Below are positions 21,924-31,319 of a stretch of DNA of 64,000 nucleotides, piece by piece (position 1 is the first letter of the stretch; each line of letters opens with the position of its first letter). Origin of the DNA: Amblyomma americanum (taxonomy: Eukaryota > Arthropoda > Arachnida > Ixodida > Ixodidae); the NCBI RefSeq assembly GCF_052857255.1, contig NC_135505.1, positions 55,044,792 to 55,108,791 on the forward strand, in the 5' to 3' direction. The translations under genes were made by a program, and so were the position numbers. Under the pieces are notes generated by a model that did not search any database, had not been told where the DNA came from, and was given only the letters and a program-made list of their open reading frames with translations.

Positions 21924-21966
21924 CCTCCCCACGCTCCTCAGGCTGGGGAGGACTAACTAGTTTTTT
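21924..21966 (-). promoter_or_regulatory. Programmed -1 ribosomal frameshift signal between gag and pol
   Basis: On the minus strand the gag frame ends TCA AAA AAC TAG, so the slippery heptamer A AAA AAC (21966-21960) lies directly before the stop. After an 8-nt spacer comes CCTCCCC (21951-21945), which pairs perfectly with GGGGAGG (21930-21924) around a 14-nt loop. Slipping back one base puts the ribosome exactly in the pol frame (21960 to 21906 is 18 codons). Heptamer type and spacing match known -1 frameshift sites. The stimulatory role of the stem is inferred. Confidence 0.88.
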
Positions 21967-22898
21967 GACTCGGTATCTGGAGTCCCGCTGTCGGCTTGCT
22001 TAGGGCGTGTCTCGCCTGCTTCTCTTTGTGGCTCCCCACGGCGCACGTTTTGGCAGAACCTGGCGATGTGTCCGAGACCCTGGCAAGCGAAGCATACGAT
22101 TTCTTCAAAATCTCGCATACCGCGCCTGTAGCTTTGTGGCGGTCTCCGGTTTCCAGCGAATGGGCGCTGTTGAGCGCGCGCTTCAACCTGGCGTTCTACC
22201 TGCTGAGTTAGCAGCTGTTCCAAGCGATCTAACCGCTCTGTCAAGAGAGCAACCTCAGGGTTGAGCACCGCTCTCTCTATGACGCGTACTCTCGCTACGG
22301 CTGTCGTTAACGCCTCATTTTGTTCCTCATCCAATGCGGCCTCCACGGCTTGGTCGAAATTGCTCGGCTTGCGCGAGAGCACGAACCGGCGCACGGGGTC
22401 TTGCAGACCAGCCACGAACAAAGCGGTCATTTCCTCTTTAAGTAGATCCTCCGCGTATTTCTTCCTTAACTGGTCTCCTTCCTCCTCCCTGCTTAACGTA
22501 TCGCGTGCTAGGCGCTGAAGCCGCGACGCAAATGTTCGCACGTCCTCCCCTACCATCTGTCCGGCGTCACGGAACCTCTGTACCCGCACGTGACGTGGTT
22601 CAGTGTCGAAATGCTCAAACGCGAGCTTCTTAAATTCCGCAAATGATTTTGTGGATTTTACTTTTTCGTCTCGCCATGCAAAATCATGAGCAGCTCCTGC
22701 CATCTTACACCTCGCCATTCCCAGCATTTGAGCATCGGACCATCCCCCCATTTTCCCAATCTCTTCTAGCATGGAAAAGAAATCGCAGATTGGAACCCCT
22801 GTCTTATCTCCCGTAAACGTCGGAATGACGCTTCCTAATGCCAGCATGCTTGCTCCGAGCGACGGCTGTGGAGTGGGAGCTCCCTCAGATACAGTCAT
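21957..22898 (-). CDS. gag: Gypsy Gag, intact
   Basis: 313 residues, starting at an ATG downstream of an A-rich run (22898). It has a retrotransposon capsid-like helical region, with W-S-D-A-Q-M-L near 55 and a R-V-Q-R-F-R-D segment further on. A basic stretch, Q-R-P-F-A-G-N-R-R-P-P, precedes one C-x2-C-x4-H-x4-C zinc knuckle at about 269-282 (C-F-A-C, G-H, C). The protein would form the particle and bind element RNA. The stop is TAG at 21959-21957, overlapped by the frameshift site, so most product should be Gag alone and a minority Gag-Pol. Confidence 0.93.
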   Translation of the reverse strand: MTVSEGAPTPQPSLGASMLALGSVIPTFTGDKTGVPICDFFSMLEEIGKMGGWSDAQMLGMARCKMAGAAHDFAWRDEKVKSTKSFAEFKKLAFEHFDTEPRHVRVQRFRDAGQMVGEDVRTFASRLQRLARDTLSREEEGDQLRKKYAEDLLKEEMTALFVAGLQDPVRRFVLSRKPSNFDQAVEAALDEEQNEALTTAVARVRVIERAVLNPEVALLTERLDRLEQLLTQQVERQVEARAQQRPFAGNRRPPQSYRRGMRDFEEIVCFACQGLGHIARFCQNVRRGEPQREAGETRPKQADSGTPDTESKN

Positions 22899-23035
22899 TT
22901 TTTTTTCAAGCCCTCCAGTGCCTCAAGCCTCTCAAATGGGGGTAAAAGTCCCACAATCAGTCCCGTGATTCCCTTTCGATTACAATTTTGAAGTCATGAA
23001 TGTCACAGCATTCAGAGGACATTTGCTTTTGAGAC
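22899..23035 (-). other. Leader between primer site and gag of gypsy element 1
   Basis: A short untranslated leader ending in an A-run immediately before the gag ATG. The equivalent leader in element 2 lacks that ATG. Confidence 0.7.
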
Positions 23036-23051
23036 CCCACTTCTGACACCA
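23036..23051 (-). promoter_or_regulatory. Primer-binding site, complementary to the 3' end of tRNA-Leu
   Basis: Reverse-complemented, the 16 bases read TGGTGTCAGAAGTGGG, separated by one base from the LTR. From general knowledge of eukaryotic tRNA-Leu(CAG), whose 3' end is CCCACTTCTGACA plus CCA, this is a perfect complement. The same site is at 54618-54633 in element 2. Confidence 0.85.
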
Positions 23052-23052
23052 G

Positions 23053-24235
23053 TGTGATGACCCCCATAATGCGCAGGTCCACACGGGACGGAGAGGCAAA
23101 GAGACACCGTATGGCTCAGTTTAAACAAACAGGTATATTCAATAATTACACATGATGAAGATTATACATCAGAGGCTGGGGCGTCCGAGCTTACGTGCCG
23201 ACGACTTCATGGGGGCGATGGAGTGGCTCCGGAGTTGGGCTCGAGCGGTTGCTGGCAGAAGCTGCACGCCGACGGGCTTCGGCGCTGAAGGCCCTCTTGG
23301 CGAACGATGTCGTCCTGAGCGTGCTTGCAGTAGAATTTCAATAGTCGTCCGTTTCTTCGAGGATGGTTCACAAACCCTTCCTCCAGTGTCGCCCGGCCCG
23401 GAAGATGAACAGGAGGCGAGCTTGTAGATGATGACAGCAGAGCACAATTTTACACCATACATATACAGAGAGCCAAACTGGAAAAAACAGAACTGAATCT
23501 ACAAAAGAACAAACTTTGCACCACTTCACTCATCGACCGGGCAGGCCAGTGCCTAAGCAGCATCACATCACATGCCAAGCATGGAGCCCCAGCTCAGACT
23601 CAACTGCATCCGTTTACATGCGCTTTTAAGCACTTGATTAACAAAGGACTAAGGGCGGTCATTTCCAGTGGCCCGCCCAAAGCATCAATTCTCCAATCCA
23701 AAATAACATGCGAGATGGGGACCACCCCTTGGGCTGGGCTTAGCCTCGACCCCAGAGTCTGTTAACAATACAAACTAAATAAACAACAAAAACGCCACCA
23801 CTCTCTCTCAAGTGAGAGTATACACAGGCTCTCTCTTCGGAGCTAATTCACTAGCGCCTGTCTTTCCACATTCTTGGCGAGTACTGCCTGTCCGCCATGA
23901 CAGGTGTCCGTCGCGGCCCTTCTGGGAAGCTGTGGGTGCCTTCCCGGCGATAGCCCACGACAAAGGGGGGGGGAGGGAAAGAATGTCGTCTTCGCGGTTT
24001 CGCATAGCGTCGGCTGTGGTACGGCGCGCTCTGGCCCGCTGACAGCTCCCCTGTCCTGGAATGCAACCGGAAATTGGGGAGGACAAAGCCTGTTTCCCCG
24101 GGGCGGCGGCGGGACCGGTTTTTCCGGTCGTCACTCAAAGAGCATGGCTGGGCAATTGATGATGCCGCTGTCACGGTTCCCCGTCTACGCCGCGCCGTCG
24201 AACGTGGATCCTCGTATCACACACGGAATGTCACA
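23053..24235 (-). repeat. 5' LTR of gypsy element 1
   Basis: 1183 bp with the same TGTGA/TCACA ends as the partner LTR. Promoter and polyadenylation signals must lie here by family logic. I did not identify a convincing TATA box. It is followed at 24236 by the second copy of TCGT. Confidence 0.95.
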
Positions 24236-24239
24236 TCGT
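24236..24239. repeat. Target-site duplication of gypsy element 1 (right)
   Basis: TCGT, matching 16387-16390. Confidence 0.92.
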
Positions 24240-25457
24240 TTAGCTTTTTGTTCTCATTCTGTTGCACCTAGTGTCCAACCGCACTACTGCCGCAAAGCGC
24301 TATAGGGAGGCACTGGCCATAAACTGCAAGACAAGCACTTTTTTGCTTTCCTTTACAATGTTCACTATTAGAGCGACGCATGAGAAAAATGAAGAGTCTG
24401 CCTCTAGTAAGCACAGCATGAAAAAACCCCTAACCCTTTACAAGAAAGAGGAGGACGTCAATACGAGAGGAGAGGAAAGGCGAGTTATCGCTTTTTCTTC
24501 CTGCTGTATAAACGCCCCAACATTTACTGCTGGCAAAAGAAGCGCAGCCAACCAAAATAACACTCCTCAAGATTCACCTCTACTGTTAGGTAAGTTAGCT
24601 CTGCGCCATTTTAAGTCTTAAACAACATGCTGGTGGCGCAATAATTTTCCGGAACTCCGCATTTCGTGCCGGCTAGGAAACGACATCGTCCGCCACAGCT
24701 ACCACGTATCGAACTCTTACATTAGGCAGAAATTCAGAGTCTACACGTTGCTAGCAGGCAACCATGCATTCCTCGAGGAACGAAATGGCGTCTGCCGGCC
24801 AACAAGTAAGGACAAACGGTAATACAGCGTTTTTCCTTTGTTTTTCATAAGTACGCTGCTGATAATAGCAGTTTGAAAAAAAATTCATTTTACCCCAAAT
24901 AAATGATTCTGTCTGCCGAAAACATGCTTTCATAATGGGCATGCCGATGCCTACATCATTTAGCTCTGGAGCTCATCATTTACCCCCATTTCAAGTGTAC
25001 CCCTGAGTGAGCGGCCCTCCTTTAAGGCCAATGACGCATATTTGTCCGAAAGCATGCATTTTTTCACATTCTGCGCTTTTTTATTTCAAGCTGCTTACTG
25101 CCGCTTTACCTCCTTGTTTAATGAGGTAGGCAATTTTAGCCAGCCGTCAGTGTGGTGGATAATGGTCTAACCCTTATTTTCGCGTCCCCCTTCCTGTTCT
25201 TAATTTGAATCTTTTTGCTCATACTTTTGATTCTGTATTGTGTCAGTGCTCATGCTTTGGTCAAGATTGCCGTCGGTAGATTGACAGCGCACAAATTGGC
25301 TGCATATTCGAAAGTCTGGCGACTAACATTTTCTCTAGACTTCGTTCATGCCGGTACCAACTGCGCTCAACGGTGTATGCGAGCAGTGGCCAACTTGTTA
25401 ATTTAGATATGCCTTACATGCCTTTAGAGAGGCATTGAGTAACAGCGTAGATAATGA

Positions 25458-25461
<4 letters not shown>
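24240..25461. other. Non-coding part of duplication copy A, right of the gypsy insertion
   Basis: Matches 42149-43092, apart from about 250 extra bases in A between CTGCAAGACAAG near 24331 and GCTCTGCGCCATTTT near 24600. I cannot tell whether that is an insertion in A or a deletion in B. No gene is recognised. Confidence 0.6.

Positions 25462-25508
<47 letters not shown>
25462..25508. repeat. (TA)n microsatellite, uninterrupted in copy A
   Basis: About 23 uninterrupted AT dinucleotides. The paralogous tract in copy B is much longer and contains a 2.3-kb insertion. Confidence 0.97.
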
Positions 25509-25510
<2 letters not shown>

Positions 25511-26411
25511 ACTTCCTCAAAATAATACAAAAAATAATTATCACGACTTACTGAAAAGGCAGGCAGAAAAGAAAGCAAGTAATAATGAAACAAAGTAACT
25601 AAAAAATAAGCAAAAACAAACCTATTCGGAACGAAAGCATGATTAAGGAACCGGGCTCAAGACACTAGCAAAGAAGCTAATAACCACATGTGAGATTCAA
25701 GGGGAAAAAGCATGACCCTTAGGCTTAGACCTAAATGTGCTAGTTTTTGACAATACGTTTGACTAGCTCATCATGAAATTATTCGTGGTTGCGCTGCGAG
25801 CCAATGAAGTCTTGAAGATAATTCCACAGGTGTATAACACGGGATAGCTACGAAAAGTTAAAGGCATCAGTGCTGCCATAAATTCGCTTGTGTAGCCGAA
25901 ATTATTCAATTCAATTTATTCAGCACCACATCTAGGAGCGCGGCAAAAATCCACCAAAATTGTTGTGCGCAGCTTGGTTGATAAGGACCGTTGTTGGTTC
26001 AGTAATGGTGACCAAGTGGTGGGGATTCATTTCCGAAACACAGATAAAAGGGCTACGTCTGGACGAATGCTTAACGGACGGAGTGAAAGGCCCAGCTTCA
26101 TCTAGGCTACGCTTGACTGATAACTGTATTTTCATAAAATGAAGCGACTAGCATTGTTTTGGAATTGTTTTAACGTGTATCTTGAGGAGACAAAATGGAA
26201 GAAGCATAGTAAAGCTTGGATCTTACAGAAGTTAAATACTCTCGCTTACGCATGTTGGCTTTAGAACTTTGTAAAATGCGGCGGACGAAACTAAAGACCT
26301 TAAAGCATTTTGAGAAATCGTTATGTGATGAGACCACGAGAGATTTGGTGCAAGGTAAACGCTCAAGTAATGATATTGAGAGGCCCGGCTCAATAGGTTG
26401 TTTTTAAAGTG

Positions 26412-26821
26412 TTAACGTAAGAGAGTATTGGGTTGTTTTGGAGGAAAAGACGTTATTTTACCCTTGGAAACATTTAGGGTCATTAGCCATGGTTTACTCC
26501 ATTTATTAATAATGTCCAGTTCATTTTGCAGTAAAGTATTGTCTTTGGTGCTCTTCATATACCTGTAAACGTTGCAATCATAGGCAAATATTGGCATGCA
26601 GGATGAAATGTAATGCGGCAAGTCATTAATCTAATTTAAAAAAGTAAGGAACCAAGGAGGCTCCTTTTCTGGACACCTGGCGTAACATCAGAAAGTGGTG
26701 ATGAGCGGTTATTAACAACTGTGAGCTGCAGCCGTTTCGATAGAAAATTAAGGAGCCATAACAATGTTAGAGTCAAATTTGGGCGTAGGAAACTTAGATA
26801 TTAGGTGACAATAAGTTACTA
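26412..26821 (-). pseudogene. LINE reverse transcriptase remnant in duplication copy A
   Basis: Minus-strand frames encode N-F-L-S-K-R-L-Q-L-T-V-V-N-N-R-S-S-P-L-S near 26720. The expected G-V-P-Q-G-S-V-L is degraded. A-Y-D-C-N-V-Y-R replaces F-A-D-D-C-x-x-Y-R near 26575, so the second catalytic aspartate is lost. L-D-I-I-N-K-W-S follows. It matches 46500-46889 in copy B, where the catalytic box reads A-D-D-C. At 26821 it joins abruptly to endonuclease sequence, so the first part of RT is missing. Confidence 0.82.
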
Positions 26822-27360
26822 CCGCTTCCATAGTACGATGTTAAACAAAATGCACTCTACATTTATTACCTCGATGGAAGGAAATGCGAAAAACCCAGCG
26901 CCAACACACTCCGCTGTTTCAATTTCTTTTCACCGCGCCTTTACTTCGGCGATATCAAAGAGGCCTTGACTCGTCCATGATGCATTCTAGGACGACTCTA
27001 ACGTCTGTTTCGTACCACGCAGGTAAAATCGCGATGAACAGAAATTCCAACATTGGGGTGTGTTGTCTCCGGGTGGTTCGCGTTGCTTTCCATCGAGATA
27101 TACGTCAGGCATTGATAAAATTCGCAGGGATGATTTAAACCAAACGCAGACACCTCCACCTCTATTATCATGATATTTTCGGTGCGCACTCTAGCCAGTG
27201 GGACAGAACTCACTGTCAAACATTCTACTGGTATGCAAAGTTTCTATTAAAACCGCTATTTCAGGGTAATGCTGAAGCAGAAGAGCCTTTAACTCAGTTG
27301 TCTTCTTTAGGACGCTTCTGCCAGTGACATTTAGTATTTTCAGGGTCTGACATCTCTTAG
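26822..27360 (-). pseudogene. LINE APE endonuclease remnant
   Basis: Minus-strand pieces read N-V-T-G-R-S-V-L-K-K-T-T-E-L-K-A-L near 27330, A-V-L-I-E-T near 27260 and R-G-G-G-V-C-V-W-F-K-S-S-L near 27150. These match the conserved order N-x-R-S...N-K...L, T-E-T and R-G-G-G-V-x-x-x-V-K-S of APE-type LINE endonucleases. The part 26822-27080 is closely similar to 11945-12178. Frames are broken. Confidence 0.75.
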
Positions 27361-27379
27361 TTCGGAGTCAGTTTGATTT

Positions 27380-28503
27380 CTGTCTGATACTAAAGCGTGG
27401 AACTTTTGTTTCATCCCAGCCATACAGTACGCTATCAACGCCTAGCTTTTCATAGATTAGCTTTAAGCTTGGCGCCTTCCTTCCTGTCGTCTTCAGAGCT
27501 TTTGTAAAACTGTTCCCGTATTTCTCTAACTCGCTTAGAAAAGTCGTCAGCTAATGATTCGGAGCATTTTTGGTGTTTTTTTGGTCACCGCGGTGGCTCA
27601 GTAGTTATAGCGCTCGGCTACTGACCCTAACGACTCGGGTTCAATCCCGACCGCGGCGGTCGAACTTCGATGAAGGCGAAATTCTAGAGACCCGTGCACT
27701 GTGCGATTTCAGAGCACGTTAATGAACCGCAGGGAGCTCTTCACTACGGCGTCCCTCATAGCCTGAGTCGCTTTGGGACGTTAAGCCCTCATAAATTTAA
27801 ACAAAACTTTTTTTGGTGTTTGGATTTTGAGCTGATTTTGTTGTTTTTGAGTTAAACGGCAAGATCTTAATATTGACAATTTTTCACGGAATTCAAAGAG
27901 TTAGAAAAGACTTTCCTTTTTATTTATTAATTATTTTCTTTTTGCTCACCCTGTGGCATCTTTCGACAACACATACTGTTAAACCTAGTTGTTGCCGAAA
28001 GTCACCATCAATTACTTCCTTTTCCAGCTCCAGGCTAGTGTCCTCGCTAAGCTCTTTTATTCGGTAAATGATCAAGTTATTTCTCCTGCCTTTCTTTATA
28101 AATCATCTATCTGGTTCCTACCTGCACTAAGGTGCCCCTGAACTTCCTATATTGCCAATTAAATTTCTTTTACCTTCGTGCCTAAGACATTTAGGCCCGA
28201 CAACTGTTTCTCAACACCATCAATTGGCTCATTTAAACCGGGAAGTTTATTCTCAGTTATATTTTCAGACACCTGCAGGCCCCTCATTGTTGAATTAATC
28301 CTGCTCTGGCCTTCTAGCAATTCCGATGTTTGTTTTTCAATCGGTCGATTATTTATTTCAACACCGCCACAAGACAACAGATCGTTTGATAATGCGATCA
28401 CGTAAGAAAGGAAACGCTGAACAAACAGTGAGCAGGACAGCAGCACTAGAAAGTGATCGTCCCTCTTGTAGCATGTTGCCTCATTTGCTGCTGCCATGCC
28501 CAC
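27380..28503 (-). pseudogene. LINE ORF1 remnant (coiled coil plus RNA-binding region)
   Basis: The frame at 28159-28503 has a coiled-coil-like heptad pattern (R-P-I-E-K-Q-T-S-E-L-L-E-G-Q, then N-K-L-P-G-L-N-E-P-I). Further along the minus strand come R-R-N-N-L-I-I-Y-R-I-K-E-L near 28055 and V-V-E-R-C-H-R-V near 27960, typical of LINE ORF1 RRM-like domains. Beyond the SINE, L-G-V-D-S-V-L-Y-G-W-D near 27450 fits the C-terminal domain. The protein would coat LINE RNA. It is broken by stops and by the SINE. Confidence 0.75.
27567..27821 (+). repeat. tRNA-derived SINE inserted in LINE ORF1, with 12-bp target-site duplication
   Basis: The SINE (about 27582-27808) has CACCGCGGTGGCTCAGTAG, CGGGTTCAATCCCGACCG, GGCGAAATTCTAGAGACCC and CTTCACTACGGCGTCCC. 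The flanks TTTTTGGTGTTT at 27567-27578 and 27810-27821 are identical. Insertion is opposite to the LINE orientation and splits its ORF1. Confidence 0.85.
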
Positions 28504-28510
28504 TGTGCTA

Positions 28511-31319
28511 AAATGGACAAAAAACTAATGTGCGCCAAAAGTAATTAGAATACAATTCATTAGCGTTAGGCACGACATTTACAATAAGTGTTAAGCACAG
28601 AAAACACTCAGAACTAGAAACTTTTGTAGGTCGGTTGATTCTCATTAAGCGATGACATTGCGATTACAATGATCTTCTGAATTTCACTGCCACCATTTCG
28701 TGTGGTTTGCTGCATGCTTGTCTGATGAAGCTTCCACGTGTACGGATGGAAGACGATGAAGACCACGCTTTCGAACTACAGCGTGGGCGACAGGCGCGTT
28801 CAACAACTCTCGTGAGCGACGACAATGCAAGCAAAGCATGAGAGCTTGGCAATTCTCGCAGGCAAGATGTTTGGGTATCTCCGAACTGGATGTTCAAATG
28901 AGGGAAGTGTATGAACCGATCAACTTAAAACCGGAGTGGAACTCGTTCTTGGTAATAAGCTCAGCCTCACCGCGCGTCTACTGCTCTGTTGCTATCTCTT
29001 TGCGATATGTTTGGTGGCGTTTCCTAAAAGCTCTGTAAATAATTTAGTTAATGTAAATATAATATTGTGTAAGCAAAGTGCGCTACCTTCATCTTCCTCT
29101 GTAAATATTCAGCATCAACACGATTCTTTGTATTTGGAGGAGTGGCCGCCATAATTGCGAGTGGCAAAAAAAGCTCGCATCATCCACAGTCTAGCAATTG
29201 GTCGAGGCTGCTATCGATCCTGCGTACTCTCCGCCTCAACACTGCAGCCACGCTCCGGTCGTCACATGGTCGGACCATCCCCCACGATGCAAACCGTGGA
29301 CCATCGTTGCAGTGACGTTTCCGCTGGCATTGCCGGTGCCTCAGCTGGTGTGCTTCCCTTTCATGCTGATCACTCAGCCCGCAGTCCTGACTCCAATGCA
29401 ACATGTGATGACAATATTTTCAATGTAGTAAATACCATGCTTAAAAAAAAGGCTGTAATGGCAGCGTAGAGGCCTGAAGCAGCGGCCAGCAGAACTGATT
29501 TTCTAGTGCCGCCACGGGTTCGGGTCTCGCTTCCCTAGCTTTAATTTTTTTTATTTCTTTAGTGTCTTCTCCCGAGGCGGTGCCGGCTTTCCGCTGCAGT
29601 GAGGCTCTTATACAGTGGCTTAAATTAAATCATTATTGACGCCCATTGAAAATAAAAGGGCTCGCTAAACTGCAGCATTTTGGCTGAATAATAGTAATCA
29701 CTAAATTCTCGACTCTGGAGTGAACGATTCCAGTGATTGGCATTTTAGAGCTCTAGCGCTTCCAATCCGTCGAAATGTTTTTGTCTGTCTGTCAGAAGCC
29801 TACTTTTATCACCTTGAGACACCTTGGTAACGTGAAGTATTGACGTCCTCCCAAGTTTCCCATTGGATTTTGAGCAAACTCCCCACCTTGGCAGTTCAAA
29901 TTACTGAATAGTCGCGAGAGATTCCGCAGGAACAAAAAAAAGGCTCACAAGCTCCACCGATGGCAGCACCTCTCATCGCAAGGCAGTGACGCTTAGCTTG
30001 ACCGCTGCACCTCTGTGTCAGGAGCGGAATCAGACCACTCATGGATCTATGAATTCTACCGCAGTAGAAGTCTAAAATGATGCAATAACACGAAAACTTA
30101 CATCATATGATATATCACCCTAAGTAAGCAAATTCAGGCCAAGGAAAGGCATAGAAAGGCAAGATAAACCATTCGAAACAGGACAAATGCTAATATCCCA
30201 CCTTAATTACATGCTAATCACAAGCTAAACCGCACGTGATTTTTTGGCTTGCATGTCTCCGTCTTACCGAAACACTGAGTGTCAATTTCCTACCATGCCT
30301 GCTAGAAATGTGGTTCATAAAAACAAGCGCGCGATTACGCGGTCATAGGTCTTACAAGGGACAGAAATAAACCAAGAGATGTTCCTGTTACTTGGAGAGA
30401 CGTATAACTTTTTTTCTTTTTTAGCACATCGTACCATTCAAGGCGCAGCAAGTGATGATTCAGGCAAAACTAGAGTTGTGGCCTTTGCCCGCCACATTGC
30501 GGCACCGCTTTCCTATACCGCAGTTCTACAGAAAATGGAAAAGTGAAAGATATGACTGTCCTGCTGCTCATAGCGTTAGTGAAAAAATTGCACACAAACG
30601 CCACCAACACGCTTTGATTTGACGATGCAATTTCGTAAAAGCATGCATTTTTTGCGCGGAAGCAAATTTTGTGAAACTCACTGAGCTGAAATCGGACTTC
30701 GTTCTGACAAAGAAGGCATAAAACTTCGGAATTCAACACCCTTACTAGGCATAATTTCTACGTCTTTTACTCTAAACTTTGATCAACCGACAGATTCTGG
30801 GTTAATAATTAAATGTTGACTGCGGTACCATGGCTCCTGTTGAACTGGCAGCCACCCTTACAGCCTGGTCGGTGGCCTCTTGTTAGCGCCCTATACAGGG
30901 TGCTCCACAGAATACTTGACTCAATTTTTAAAAAATAGGGTTTTGGAGTTAGAAGAGGGCTTTTTTTCGGTAGTGTAGTACATCGCGGTGACGGAGGTGT
31001 GCTGCACCTGCGTTCCTTGTTCGCCTCGTGTACCTCCTGGGTGCACAAACTACGTCCTTCGTGGGAATCTTAACCCTAAGAGATGACGCTTTACAACGGG
31101 AATTGATAATGGGCTGCACAGACAAAGCCGTTAGCCCGGAGTACAGTTCGGGCCCCCACTCTCGCCCTCAGACAGTGGATTTCGTCCTCTCTCGCCCTCA
31201 CTTGACCATGTCTTTCCCCCCTGACGCTCAGCTCGCCGAGTGAAATCGTCATGTGGTGAGGGCGAGGACGCCCTCATGAGGGTTCGTCCTAGTGAGGACG
31301 CCCATGTCTGCACCTGACT
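28511..31319. other. Unassigned sequence
   Basis: No gene is supported. A block at about 31128-31320 is rich in CTCGCCCTCA and its complement TGAGGGCGAGGACG and could fold into short hairpins. A G/C-richer stretch at 29200-29400 has overlapping frames on both strands without recognisable domains. Confidence 0.5.

Larger units (their letters stand above)
16391..24235 (-). mobile_element. Complete Ty3/gypsy LTR retrotransposon, element 1 (long-LTR form)
   Basis: The order on the minus strand is 5' LTR (24235-23053), tRNA-Leu-type primer site, gag, -1 frameshift signal, pol (protease, RT, RNase H, integrase), polypurine-like tract, 3' LTR (17575-16391). LTR ends are the inverted pair TGTGA/TCACA. 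The two LTRs looked identical by eye apart from the length of one G run, so the insertion should be very recent. Both ORFs are open, with catalytic residues visible. No envelope-like ORF is present. It is potentially autonomous. Confidence 0.95.
12178..26821 (+). repeat. Segmental duplication, copy A
   Basis: Direct-orientation paralog of 38817-46889. Matching blocks: satellite 12178-14216 with 38817-40230; 14470-16390 with 40225-42148; 24240-25461 with 42149-43092; 25509-26821 with 45590-46889. Differences specific to A are the 7.85-kb gypsy element (16391-24235), a SINE (14217-14456) and about 250 extra bases near 24331-24585. Overall identity is around 90 percent by eye. The right boundary falls inside a LINE. 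Confidence 0.9.
26412..28510 (-). mobile_element. LINE (CR1/jockey-like) with ORF1, endonuclease and RT remnants
   Basis: Reading on the minus strand gives, in the canonical order, an ORF1-like coiled-coil and RRM-like region (28503 to about 27400), APE endonuclease (about 27360 to 26822) and part of RT (26821 to 26412). A SINE sits inside ORF1 at 27582-27808. Numerous stops and shifts and an internal deletion at 26821/26822 make it inactive. Confidence 0.82.

Noticed and set aside
28715..28770. Possible hammerhead ribozyme around CTGATGAAGCTTCC
   Set aside because: The CTGATGA core is present with a short CTTCC/GGAAG hairpin, but the conserved GAAA after the stem and the outer stems are missing.
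29155..29469. 104-residue plus frame near 29.2 kb with a matching frame set on the other strand
   Set aside because: No motif, no splice or promoter context, and frames open on both strands over a G/C-richer patch.
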